NCBI GenBank assembly: GCA_004794785.1
Contig: SJOL01007351.1
Coordinates: 73,833 to 137,832, forward strand
Source of the DNA: Opisthorchis felineus
Lineage: Eukaryota; Platyhelminthes; Trematoda; Opisthorchiida; Opisthorchiidae
Direction of reading: 5' to 3'
DNA: 64,000 nucleotides
Each line of letters begins with the position of its first letter. Position 1 is the stretch's first letter. The notes under the pieces are model-generated. The model was not told the DNA's origin and did no database searches. It saw nothing but the letters and a program-made list of their open reading frames with translations. A program made the position numbers and the translations under genes. Of the stretch, positions 1-12,100 are shown piece after piece.

Positions 1-3000
1 ATGAAAAGGTTGTGGGCTTCAGTAGCATGTGTTGTGAATGTTTAAACTGACTCAGCCTATTTTTGTTACTACACTACGAACGACGAACACTGTTATGCAG
101 ACGAAGAGGGTATCTCAATTTGACTGCTGTTTTTATACCTGATTGTCAATTCCTCTTCCGCATACATACCACTGAAATGGCCCACCAAGTCGTCATGAAA
201 CGTAGGCATGTTTTGCTTGCTGGCGGTTACTTTGGCTGATATGGAACGCGGGCCAACAATGAGTGAGGGAATTAAGTTGGGTGAAGCATGACCGTTGGTT
301 CTTATCCGAACGCTTTGACGGGGCCGTACTTTACGTAACGAACATATGTCCGAATCTCAGTGTGTCCACTAGGCTAGATTACGGACTGTTTTATCGCCTG
401 GATCGTTGACCCTGCGATAAACGAAACTGGAATCTCTTCGGGTGTTTGACAAGCATTGTGATGGAACCATAGTTCGTGCAGTATGATGCTAATCCGGGGT
501 AATATGGTCAGAAACCAAGTGTTGGGTTGCGCAGCTGGGACCAGCCTTGGTAGGTTCCGTTCCACTCGCTGATTCACGTTGGCCGACAAGAGTTTTGTTG
601 TCCGTGCCCAATTATCGTATGTGTAGACGCAGAGATAGTCAACTTATGACGCAAGAAGAGAATGTGGAAGCGGTCGTGAAAAGTCTGGCTACCCTCCTCG
701 TGGTTCTGTCGATTCCTGATTAGACACGCTGCAGATTAAGGCTGCAAATCTATGTCACCAGGTTCTTGTGTTCGAGTATATGGAGGTGTAAGCATCTTGG
801 AGTGTACGTGGTTGGCTAGCACTAAGTCCTTTTATTCTCATTCTTTATTCCCTTTATTCACAATAGGGCTTTCAAATGGGTTATGTGTGTGGACTGTGAA
901 GCATCAGTGGTCAGCGGAAGTGTACTGTCTACCGTGATGGTCAACGTCTGGCATGTTCAGCGATCTTCTTTGGCATTTGAGTGGTAACCTTCTTCAAGGT
1001 ACCAGTTACGAGATTACACTCCACACACAAAGACTTGCGGCTAGAGCGGTGATGATCCTGTTGGGAGATTATGACCCAGGGGGGTCAACCGTTTGACAAA
1101 ATCCAGCTACGGTTAATTGCAGTCCGCAAAGCTGATCAAGGCATGGTCCAGTTTTCTCAGCCGAAAGTGCAGAGTAGAGGTTCACACACGGTTTACACAT
1201 GAGGTGTACACTTCGTTATGTCACTAGCCCAGTGTGGTCTACCTGGAAAAGATGCGACGTGTTTATAGTCCATATCTTTCTGTTGGCGTATAGCATGGGA
1301 GTATAGCGTAGGAATGCAGTGGACACCGAGAAGCTCCTGCAGTTCTAACTGCAGAACAACGCCCCCAACAAACGCACGTGGAATCTACCTCAGTAGCGAA
1401 GACGTGGCTTGCAGGTTGCTTTAATCCAGTTTGGGATTCTGGATTTTGTTCATTCGGTAAGGCGATTTGTGAAAACGTTTTTCTCTTTTTTTTATATTCT
1501 GAATAGACAATGAGGTGTTACGTCATTCACAGAAGCCTCTTAAGAGGTGGGAGAGAGTCCCAACGAAGTTGACCTGTCCAGTTCGTGGGGATAGACGTGA
1601 ACGAGGAGACATCCAGTTGATAGCGCATACGAGGGGAAGAATGAGATTGTCCTGATTTGTGCTCTTCGGTAGTTAGTAACGGCAGCATTTCGCACGGTGA
1701 ATATTTGACTTGAGTCCTGAATTATTACAGCGTTCGTGAGATCTGTACAATTTGTTGAGCATCAGCCCCCATGTTTACCTGACCAGTTTTCAGGGTCCGA
1801 TGTTTAGGGTTGACTCATCTTTATTGATAAGATAATTAACGCTGTCGTGACCGACTCCACATTGTTTTATTGGTCCCAGCAAGCCATTAGGATGACTGTG
1901 TAATTTTGCAGCCCACTCGCTTGTGTCTTTGCGCTGCTTTTTCGTACACTAGTGGGAAAGCAATTCCACTCATCCTACAGGCCTATAGACCAGTTGTTTG
2001 GAAGCCAGATAACGGTGAATGTTGGCATGTTGATTTCGACAGGAACTAAAAAAATCGGGTTTCTAATGGAGAATGGAATGACTGGGAAGCGCACAGTCGC
2101 ATGACTTTGGTTTTTCGGTTTTCGGAATGTGCATGTTGTTTTTGAACCCCTGTTTATCGTCTTTGGTATCATGACCTCCAAATTGGAAACGACCGTACGT
2201 TAACTCACCTAGGCAGTGGGTGAGCGCGGGTCACTGGACGTCATATCGGTCATGTGCTCTCTAGGAAGAACCGAGTGGGTCAACTTCGTTAGGATTCACA
2301 GATGGTTGGTATTAGCGGAAATAAATAGAGCACTTCACCTGACTTATTATGTCATTTTGGGTCTTATTTCTGACAGGTTTATTTAAGGGATTTACAGCAT
2401 CCAATGAGGTATTTTTATCTCGGTCATCATTAGATTGCTCTTGAATCTTGAATCCGGTTGTTACCATAATGATTACGTGGATCTCGTTCAGGTGAATGGC
2501 CAAATACTGTCACCCTAACATTGTGATGGTGCTGAGCGCACACTGCACTGGCCAAAACTTCGTTTGAGCATTTTTGACTGTTGCCGACACAGTGGTGGAA
2601 TCAGGCGTAGAGGGGTAAGCTGCTATGCGACGTCTTATCTTCATACGTGGTGGTCTTGAGGTAATCTCTTACTGTCCTGTGCGTTGGCGGTGTGAATGCA
2701 CTGATTTTTCGCCGCAGGCGACCAGCTTGTCAGTTTTTATGGAAACAGTGGTGCTGCCTTCCATTGCTGATATAAGGGTTAAAACAGGTGATCACCAACA
2801 TGCACACACTCCAATGGGCGAGCGTTTGACCGAATCGTCCATTATGGTGGTAGTATTATTAAAGTTTATCCGGAGCTATATGCGGCTTTCAAAGCTTCTG
2901 GCATTCGTAGTAGCATCTACTGCGGGACATCTGTTTCTTCATCCTGCTAGGCAGTTACACGACATGCAGTGTACAACCCTTTTAGCCGTTACTGGGAGTC

Positions 3001-5826
3001 GTCTTGGGTATCCGCAAAGGAATTCGACTATCGATCTTCCAGGGAGCTGAGCAGCAGTGGGGTTTACTTGCACTCATCCTTCACTGTCACAGGTTCCTAT
3101 CATTCAGTTTGCTGTGAACCGGCTTGCTGGGCGGCAACTTGTCTTCGAAGTTCTGTGGGAGCTTTCGAGTGATGCTCGGATATTTGAGCTCATCAGAGAC
3201 AATTCAATGCCATTCTGAGGTGTTTTTTCCTTTCTGGGTATATTACTTATATGCCACAAGTAGGGTGATCAGTTCTGCAATTCAACCTGCGTGATCGTTG
3301 ACAACTGCTTAATCCCGGTTGTGACTCACCACTGGTACACTTCCCAAAAATCACAATGCGGGTTTGGAAGAACAACTTTTCAGGACTTCGTTTTATATCA
3401 TCAGAGTATTGCTCGTATGATGGAGTCTTCTATTTTTTGCTCACCTTCTCCTACACCCCAAACATCTTCGGTATAATGTCTTGTTGCTCGTGTTTTCGGT
3501 AAAACAATGCGGCAGCTTAGCAGACTAACTCAAGTGGAATTTGGCCGCATTCGCCGTATTCCTGCAAGTTTTTCATGAATGTAACGAACCGAATGCTAAA
3601 CTTTTCCGAGTTTTGCTTCCGTACGCACCTGTTTTGCAGAACAAGTTACGCAATGTAGGCTGCTACAGAATTTCGCTGATTGTATCGTTTGCCTACACGA
3701 CCCATTTCTAATCTACAACTGTTTCATTTTTTTACCACTTTTGTTGTCACACCTGATCACCTTTGTTAACCATCGCTGCTAGTCCAAAGCGGTGTAACAG
3801 TTCGTTGTTAATCTACTGCAGTTCGAGCGACACGCGCATTCTCTGTACGCGGCTAGGTTGAGGAGTTTATCCCTCCCACTCTCACACTTGGTCACTTGTT
3901 TGCGTTCTTCGCTTCAAGCATCTATATGTGTATTCGTGCATGCTCGCAAATCATTAACGGTAGCTTTTTATCAGTGACAACGATGCGGGGCCAAGTGTGA
4001 TGGTTGACTCGATGTGTTCGTTGCGTGATGTCCTAGTAATTTGAATGTATTATTCGGGTTATTTTGACACTAACTACTCAGGCGGCTGTATTTTTCTCTC
4101 CACTTACTGGAGAGATAGTCTTTCTCCAGTCAAAAATTGCCCATTCATAGATTATCTTTACACCAGTAGAAATATCCTGTGTTATTGAGTTTCCCACACC
4201 CTTCGCACGTTCTCGGCAAAAGTATCCTTCGTAACAACCTCCTACTCAACACAACCGCCATCTTCTACCCAAAATCGCCTTATCTGACGTTCAAAATGCC
4301 CTCCGAACTGGTACCCCTTCTATGTCCCACGGGTGATTTTTTTATTCTGGGTAATACAGATTGACAGAATTTCATAGAACTGTCCGGACTAGTTGCCCCT
4401 CGATTTATGGCTGTTTTACTGGAAACTCCAAGTAAAACAGGGCATAAGTGTCTCTCTCTGAAAGATTAACACAGCTCAGTGTGAATAATTTACTCTTTTC
4501 TTTGTATGGCCTTAAACTTGAAATCCACTTCGGCTGGATTGGAAGTAGTTGTAATCCAGGCAAACCAGCGTTTTACTAATAACTGTACAGTAGGTTATAT
4601 CTCGCTATTCAACCGTATCAGATAATACGTCTAAACGGGAGGATTAGTCTTACGGCACTTTTAACCAAATCTTGTGGATGGTCCTGAAATCCACCCCAGC
4701 TGTAACCTTTTATGCTCTGTCCCAGTTATTGCGCATACACCAGCGTTTCTGCGGATTCAATCTCACGAAATTATAGTAGCGGTCGGTAGGCGCACTCATA
4801 TACTGGACGTTCAGTGCGATTATGTCACTGCGTAACTGCTGAAATTTTTTCAGATAGCCCTATATTTCGCAGTGTGAAGTGTCATTTTTTGTGGCTTTAG
4901 AAACCATGGAGAGAGCGCTTCATTCGGCAATCACGGAAAAGTTAGTGAAGATTTGGTTCAGACTCTCTTGGAAGACCGTTGAAATTCTGATCAAATTTTA
5001 ATTCATCATCATTTTAGGTGGTGTCGTACAATCAGTAGAGATGATCTTTGTTTGTTCTTCTCCATTTTGTGACTGTGACCGAATTCGATAGTTCAATTGT
5101 CACCTCATCCCAACAGTTCTGTGGTAAACGTTCCGTTACCAGTCAGTGCGTAACATGTGTCGAATTATGTCCAAATTTTTTCTTCATCAAAGTCGTATTC
5201 GAACAGTCTTCAATACAACATGACTTCCTGGTTATTTGTGACAGAAGCAGCTGTTTTTATATAATCCCGTTTGCCAGACAGATAAGGTTGTACGCTTGCC
5301 TTTCAACAACCTAGGTTCGTCCCCAAATCACCTGTAAGTTACGTAATAGGGTCGTGATGGATAGTTTGCTCAACGTATCTGAATTCCGTGACTATGGCTC
5401 AGCTGTCCGCTTTAACATTGCAGTGTGTCTGCTTTAGTTTCCTTCAGTTGCAAGTTCGGCAGGAAACAATTTGCATGTGCATGGTTCACAGGGGTTGACT
5501 GCACCAACTGTTGACAGTTTTAATCCTATTTGACACGGGCGCTACATCTCATCAAAACAGCTTTTTTTTATATCTGAAGCACTATTGCAATCATCTGTCA
5601 ATTCTTTGGCACAGCTTACACAACTCAGGTCTGTTGTACGGCTTCCCCCTGGTGGTCTCCTTTTATACATCCACAACCGATGTATTTGCTATTAAGAACA
5701 GTATCGTGCAATATCTTGTGGACGAATAATGTCGTGCAGTTCCTTTATTGTTTTCCACGTTTTTGTTTCTTGAACTCCACATTTTCTTGTTTCTATATCA
5801 CTTTACCACTTCCTTCAAAACCACAG
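1..5826. other. upstream intronic sequence with no exon recognised
   Basis: No exon, RNA gene or mobile element could be supported here. The first downstream exon opens in phase 0 at 5827 inside the region just before the DIL domain, so this stretch is most simply part of a long intron of the same gene. Open frames of 60-140 codons occur but lack family motifs and paired splice sites. The longest, near 2625-3050, has no recognisable domain. Confidence 0.5.
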
Positions 5827-6111
5827 CCCCAAGCATTCGCTACTCGACCGACAATTCAGCAGCGACGCCGCCGTCAACGAGAATTACTCACCCTGCTTGC
5901 TAGCGCTGTGGAACATCTGCAGCATTTCGAAACTGTTCTCCTTGATTCGATCAAACCGCTTAATTGCTCATCTACCGTGACAGAAGAAGACGAATCGCCT
6001 CGGGAAACCAAGTTTCATCACGTTCTGTGTTCAACTGCAGCCTGGTTGGCCAATGCCAGTCAGCTACTTCACTTGGTCACTCGAGATATAAATTTGGCCG
6101 AAACCTTTGAA
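5827..6111 (+). CDS. AFDN: afadin exon 1 of window: start of DIL domain
   Basis: This exon encodes 95 codons, phase 0 at both ends, between a CCACAG acceptor and a GTAGGT donor. It opens with a basic stretch (IQQRRRRQRELLTLL) and helical sequence. The segment CSTAAWLANASQLLHLVTRD is the hallmark opening of the afadin DIL domain, where relatives carry a very similar WLANAS-like helix. The reading frame is open upstream of the acceptor, but that part is T-rich and intron-like. The exon is separated from the next by about 3.5 kb. Confidence 0.85.
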
Positions 6112-9100
6112 GTAGGTCTTACAAGGACTTGGGAAATGACCTTTTTTCTGCATTAATCGACGGATGAAATCATACTACGTCAGGCGTTCATCATAATCTT
6201 GGTTACGAACTCTGCTATTTTGGCGGGATGGCCACTCACAGTGTACTTCTTGCTTGTTGTTTCATATGCCGGACACCTGTCAGAGGGCTTCTATTTAGTT
6301 GGCTGGCTGGAATCGCGCGACCGGTAACCTCTTAACTACTCGGAAACAAATTAGAGTATTTCTTTGGAAATTCATTTCTAAGGATCTTTAGCCTTGCGCA
6401 AAAGGACATGGAACGTTACTCCAACTTCCCCTTCAGGTCACTAAGTGAGCCACTGAATTCGAAACAACGCAACCCGGTTCTTTATCGATTCGAGCATTGG
6501 CCTCGTTCTGGTTGCACAACTGCACTGCCCTGAACGTGCCTCTTTGCTGGGTCATTTTTCCTGATCTTTTACCAGTGTATTTATCTGACCATCCAGTTAT
6601 GGTGTCCTTTTTCAGAAGCCCATCCAGTTACGAGTCGTCAACCATTTACTCTGGATCGAATAACCAGGTCGCAAATGATTGGAATTCACTAGTACCGTAT
6701 TATTGTCCAAAACTGTTGTCAATTTCTGATGCATAAGCCTGATGTTCCTTAGAACTATCCTTGTAGTCGCTTTAGACTGAACTCTGAGTAGGAAAAGCGG
6801 AATTGTCGCGCAAATGCGGACAAACTCATTACTTTTCAATAGAGATTTTAACCCGTCAGTGAATCCAATCTATGCTGGAAAGACTAGAGGCACTTTAGTG
6901 CTGCCTCATTATTATTGGGGATCGCCAGCAGTGCGCTCCTCATGAAACTCCAGGGGCTTTCGACCTCGTGATCTCTCAGCTGGTAGCAGTCCGGCCACGA
7001 GTGATTGATTATCAGTGCGATTAACTCGTATTCAACGTCGCTCATCTTTCAGTCACGGAATCCAAATCAATAAGTCACCCGTGTTGACTGGATCCTCGAG
7101 TGAGGACTCCTCAGATGGAAGCTACCCTGGTGACATAATAAGGATGAAACAGCTGTGCAGTGCTTATCGGCCTTTTAGAATAGATTGGCTTCGGTTACAG
7201 AATGAAATTTCAATTGGAAATTACCAAATCTTCTCATACTACCATCAAAATTATTACCGTTATTATTTACTTTCTACACAAATGTCTAGTTCGTGCTTCA
7301 GACGTGTTACCTTGTTTCAGCCACTGTAGCGCTCGGCCGTAAGTATGAATTCTGTTTCGGACTGGCTATATTTGTAAGTTTGCGATAAGCGCAACTGTTA
7401 AGACTGTGGTTGCGGAGCGTGATGCATACTCTAGAAGGTCGAAAAAAGCGGTGTGGATCCTTCAACAGGACCTAGATGTGAGCTCAAATGGATGCACGAC
7501 TTTAGTCTGTGTCCAATACGCGTGATAAACGTGATTTAAGATAGTCCTCGATAGCGTGTATGGTGGAAGATATGGTTTTCGCATGGATTACTGGTGAGAT
7601 GGAAAATTGTTCAAGCATTTTTAGGGCTAGATAAACCGATGAAAATAACTAAAATATGGTGGACTCTAACTCTAGGTGGTTTGCCAATTGCACTACATAT
7701 CCAGACGGTGCCAAGATTGACAAAAAATTTGTAACTTCACGCTTGTCATAATCGGGTTTCCCGAGTTCATTCATTACTGTGAAGATAGTAGAGTGCACCC
7801 ATTATGGCGAAGAAAAACAGCCTATTTCGCACTAGTTTCTTCCCTGGTGAAGGCAGGTCGAATAAACTGTAGTGAGGTATCTTGTGCTAGTGCACTTTTC
7901 CACTCATGGACAGATATTTTCGGAAGTGAACGGATGTCCATCATTTTTTTAGGCGGCACGCGCACGCTGTTTTTCAACCCGTCCTCAGCAGATCCCGGAT
8001 GTAGAAGAATGGCATGATCGGATTATTTAGCTAGTGTTAGCAACGAAATTCCAAAAGTTCCGGCCTTTTCTCCCTTTTGTATGGCAAGCAGTAGGTGATG
8101 AATGTTTTGAAACGGTCTACTTTAATCTTTTGTGAAGGTTGGATTTTTATTTTTTGGGTGAGCTAAACCATTTATTAACTTTATTTGCCTATGTTTATTG
8201 TCATTATTTGTTTATTATTCTGCGTTGATTCAGTTTAAGAGGAGCATAGTTAAGCTGGTATCCGAACATACAGTAGGACTTTTTACTTTGCCGACTTTGG
8301 TGTACCTCTTATTTACACTATTGTATGCTTCAAAGGTTTTTACATTTGAAGAAGGCTCGATGAGCCGGTGTTTGAAGTTCAAATGGCCTTATGTGGATTT
8401 CCGTTCATTTTGAAAGTAAATCACGTCAGGCCTGTTGCTCTGATGGTCTCGTTCGAATAGGAACCTCGTTACCTAACGGCCTGTAGTTGAAAGGGTAAGA
8501 CCACGAATGTATGCACAGGTAACGTGTGGTTTCGTCCGGGTTAGCTGAGTTGATTGAACCCTGTTGGATACGGAGAGAATTGTGGGCTTGATTTGTGTGC
8601 ATACATGGCTTCTATGAATTCGTTTGCAGCATCCGTACCTTGGTACGCTGTTTTTGTTTACTAAACGCCACTGTCAGAAGAAGAAGCTTCCGATGCAACC
8701 TTTTAAGTTCATTCATTTGCTCTTCATTGTTCCCTTGCAGCGGTAAGTAATTTTCGGACTACTGAAAAATCTTCTCTTGAAGTTTTAGATAACCAGGGTC
8801 GGCTGTTTCGTCCAGCAGGACTGTTCACTATAAGATTCGAAATGTGAATACGATTAATCCTTTATGGCACGGTTGCGCAGATTTCTACTGCCAGCTGACT
8901 GTGACTGAGGATAGTTTCATAAAAGTCCGCCAACCATTATATGGGAAGCAGTAGATACATATAAGTCAGTCACAAAGAAGTTAGCTTGAATTTCGGTTGA
9001 GGATGCCTACATTGTTTCCCTGCGTATTATTATAAGCTGTACTATTCCCGAATGACCCTTTTTCATGGGATGTAGGGGCTTGGCGCCTTCCCATAGAATA

Positions 9101-12100
9101 GGATATGTATGGCTTCATTAATTATGCATACATACCTTGATAGACCCAGTAGCTGTGTCTGTCAGGCTCACGAAACTTATTGAATAGAAACTTTTGTTCG
9201 AGTGGATTGACAGTGACACAAGATTTACTTTTCAGACATAGGGATGATGTTCTCAATTTGCCCATCGGTTCTGAACTATAAATACCCGTGTATTGAAAAA
9301 GATAAACGGTAAGGTGTGAAAACTTAGTGCACTATTGACAGAGTATAGGATATTACCGTTGTGTGACGCGCTCAATCGTTATGGGGACTGTGTGGTGATG
9401 TATCCCTTTACATTGAGAAAAGTTGCATGCCTATTTTTAGTGGTTGATTTCGATGGGATATTGTTGAACTTTTCTCTCTGTGTGCGATTTGGGCGCAGTT
9501 TTATTGTTGGAATGTTTGGTCTCTGTTCGCAGGTGGAGAAACTGCGTTTATGTAGACTTACTTTTCTCCTTCCTGTAACCAGCTTGACGGAAGCAAGTAT
9601 CCAATGTCCGAGGAAGAGTCCACAACCTACTCTGCTTGGACCCTGGTTCAAGATCAGTTGACTGACGTTGTTCAAGCTGCATTCGGGTTTCTCGCAGAGA
9701 TTTGCGTATCCCGTCTGGATCGAATCAGCATTCCACAATTTCTGTCGAAACTGAATAGTATCGTGGATCGCATTCAAACTGTCGCGAAAGAGAAGCGGGT
9801 TCATTTGGGTGAAACTGGGCAAGGTGATGGCGATTGGGCTTCTGATGATTTGACCAATGAGATTCTCGACGGAGAGGTATGTTGTTGCGGAATAAGGACA
9901 TGGAAAACTGCTTTCGTCAATTTTGAGCCATTTTAACCTGATGCCGCATGATCGTTAGTGTGGTCGAAAAAAAAAAATGAAAACGCTCATTTATGGTCAC
10001 CACTTTAGTGAATGTCAAAAATTCAACTGTTAAGCATGGTGTGTGTGACGACATCAAAAGTAAACAATTTGCCGGGTTTTATGAATTAAGTAAATTGCGA
10101 ACTCGGTGTATATCGCGGTTTGCACCATGGGCAAGGAATTACTCTCTAAGTGAACGATTTTTTCCTCTTTGGCCTGTACTTGATGCATCCATTAGGTGTG
10201 CCGTTCAGCTGACGCTGGTTCTTAGATTAACTGAAAGAATTCTGACCCGTTACATTACGAAAACGCTAATTACATGCTTTGATCTATCCCAACGTCCGAT
10301 ATGGTTGGTCCTCAGGTTTTAAGCACTCAGTACCGTACACAACCGTTTCACGTTTTCAGCTGCCTGCATTTCCCGGTGTTTCACTTTCAATGGGAATGCC
10401 GTACTGCCAACCGCGAATGCTTCAGAATAGAAAACCTCATCCACGGAAATCATTGAGAGAAAGTGCCGGGACACTACCGCATTGACAATTAAGGCCACTT
10501 GAGTGTGAACTAAACGCAGGTTGAACTTTATAATTTCCCCCTTGGTGACAATCGAACCCCGTGAATTTGAATATACTCTCTGCCCTATCAGTGGTTTTAC
10601 TGCACCAACTGGACCGTGTTTCCATTCGGTTCTTGATGTTTCACACGAGATATCAGAAGAGTGAATCTGAAATGGCCCTGACTTCAGCTCGTGCGTTCGG
10701 TAACCTGGCTCTTGTTAACTAACCCGGAAGAGTTTGGTAACGGAATTCTTTGGTGTACAGGCGATTGTTTCTTGTTGGTTTTGGTCCAGTGAGTTCCAGT
10801 TTCCCAATAATGATTAAAAGGCTCTTTCTGGTGAGTTCGTAACTGATTGTCAACATGCATTACCAAGTCTGAGTGGTACTACAAAAGCTTGCAAATGAAC
10901 CAACCAACGCAATAGGAGTGGACGCAAAAGTGGACATACTGCTTGTGGTATTCTTTATATTCATTCGGGTTAGTGTTAAGACAAGAAATATATGCACTAG
11001 ATTGTACAAGTAGCCGATCAACTGACTATGGACCTCAGATCATCTTGCATCAGATCCCACTACTTGGTGGGCATATACCCGTTCCTGATTCTATGGGATT
11101 ATCAGGCATGTCAGACCAATTATTCGGATGATAACAACTTACCACAGACAGTGTATTCGTGCTTGAAAGATGCCAATAGTCAAATATCCGTTCGGGGATA
11201 ATTCATCCCCTGGGATTCGAGTGATCATTCCCTTTGTTTCGTCCGCGTGGACCGTGCCACCTCTCACAACGACATTGAGCTTCGTCTCCCTCTTCTTTCA
11301 TTGGACCAAACCCGAAAAGGCAACACCGTAATGTGGATTTCGGTTTTGGACACTTCACCTATTTATCTTTATTGCCAGTTTTATTCAGTCATCTGATGAC
11401 TTGATCCATTCAGGTCTATCCTGTTCACTACCCTTCGCGCAACCAATGCGTACGCGCCAATCACTTCTTCATGTCACTTGATGTTTTGTGCGTCATTTCT
11501 GAAGTATCGTAAGTACAATTCCCTGATGCTTTTGTAAGCCGCTTCCTTGTGATCAACTATTCACAGTACTATATATTAATGTGTCTGCTTCGTTCATCAG
11601 TAATTTGTTTGTTGAGAAACTGTCCCCAGTTGTCCCATACAGACAAATCTAAATAACCGCAGCCGAGACTGCTAGGCTAGTGAAATTCGAGGGTTTATTC
11701 GAATGCACCGTTGCTCTCGTGCGAGTCGAAATGTCCGTTCATTTAAAGGTAAAGTCTGTCTACTGACATAAGCGCACCCGCAGTGAATTTCTTAAAAACT
11801 GTGATTTATGGTAATTGTGGTCGTGATTATAATCCTTTGTTTCTTCTGGGCGGTATGGTCCATATCAAACGGTAGATTTGAATTTGACAGCCGAAGTATT
11901 TTATGGTCAAACGTGAGCATTTATTCTCATTTTTTCGTTTCCCAGACTGATGTTGTATTGCAAATGCTCACGGAAACGCTGAACTCACTCCATGATGCCC
12001 ATGTGAATCCAGCATTTGTCGTCCAGCTGTTTGCCCGTTTGTTGCATCGACTTAACGCCCGACTTTTCAACTTTCTGCTCGGGTCGGATGGAGACAATAA

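Noticed and set aside
2720..3050. Possible coding segment after CGCCGCAG near 2.7 kb as an upstream afadin exon
   Set aside because: The frames are short, interrupted, and show no FHA or RA similarity.
7015..7329. Possible extra exon (SSSEDSSDGSYPGD region) between exons 1 and 2
   Set aside because: The TTTCAG acceptor gives a phase incompatible with exon 1, and DIL homology is already continuous from exon 1 to exon 2.
9379..9822. 147-codon minus-strand open frame
   Set aside because: It lies antisense to exon 2 and is a shadow of that coding sequence; no motif of its own.
11808..11945. Extension of the exon 3 frame upstream to an ATG
   Set aside because: The extra 46 residues are hydrophobic and intron-like, and a good acceptor at 11945 with DIL homology starting right after it explains the frame better.
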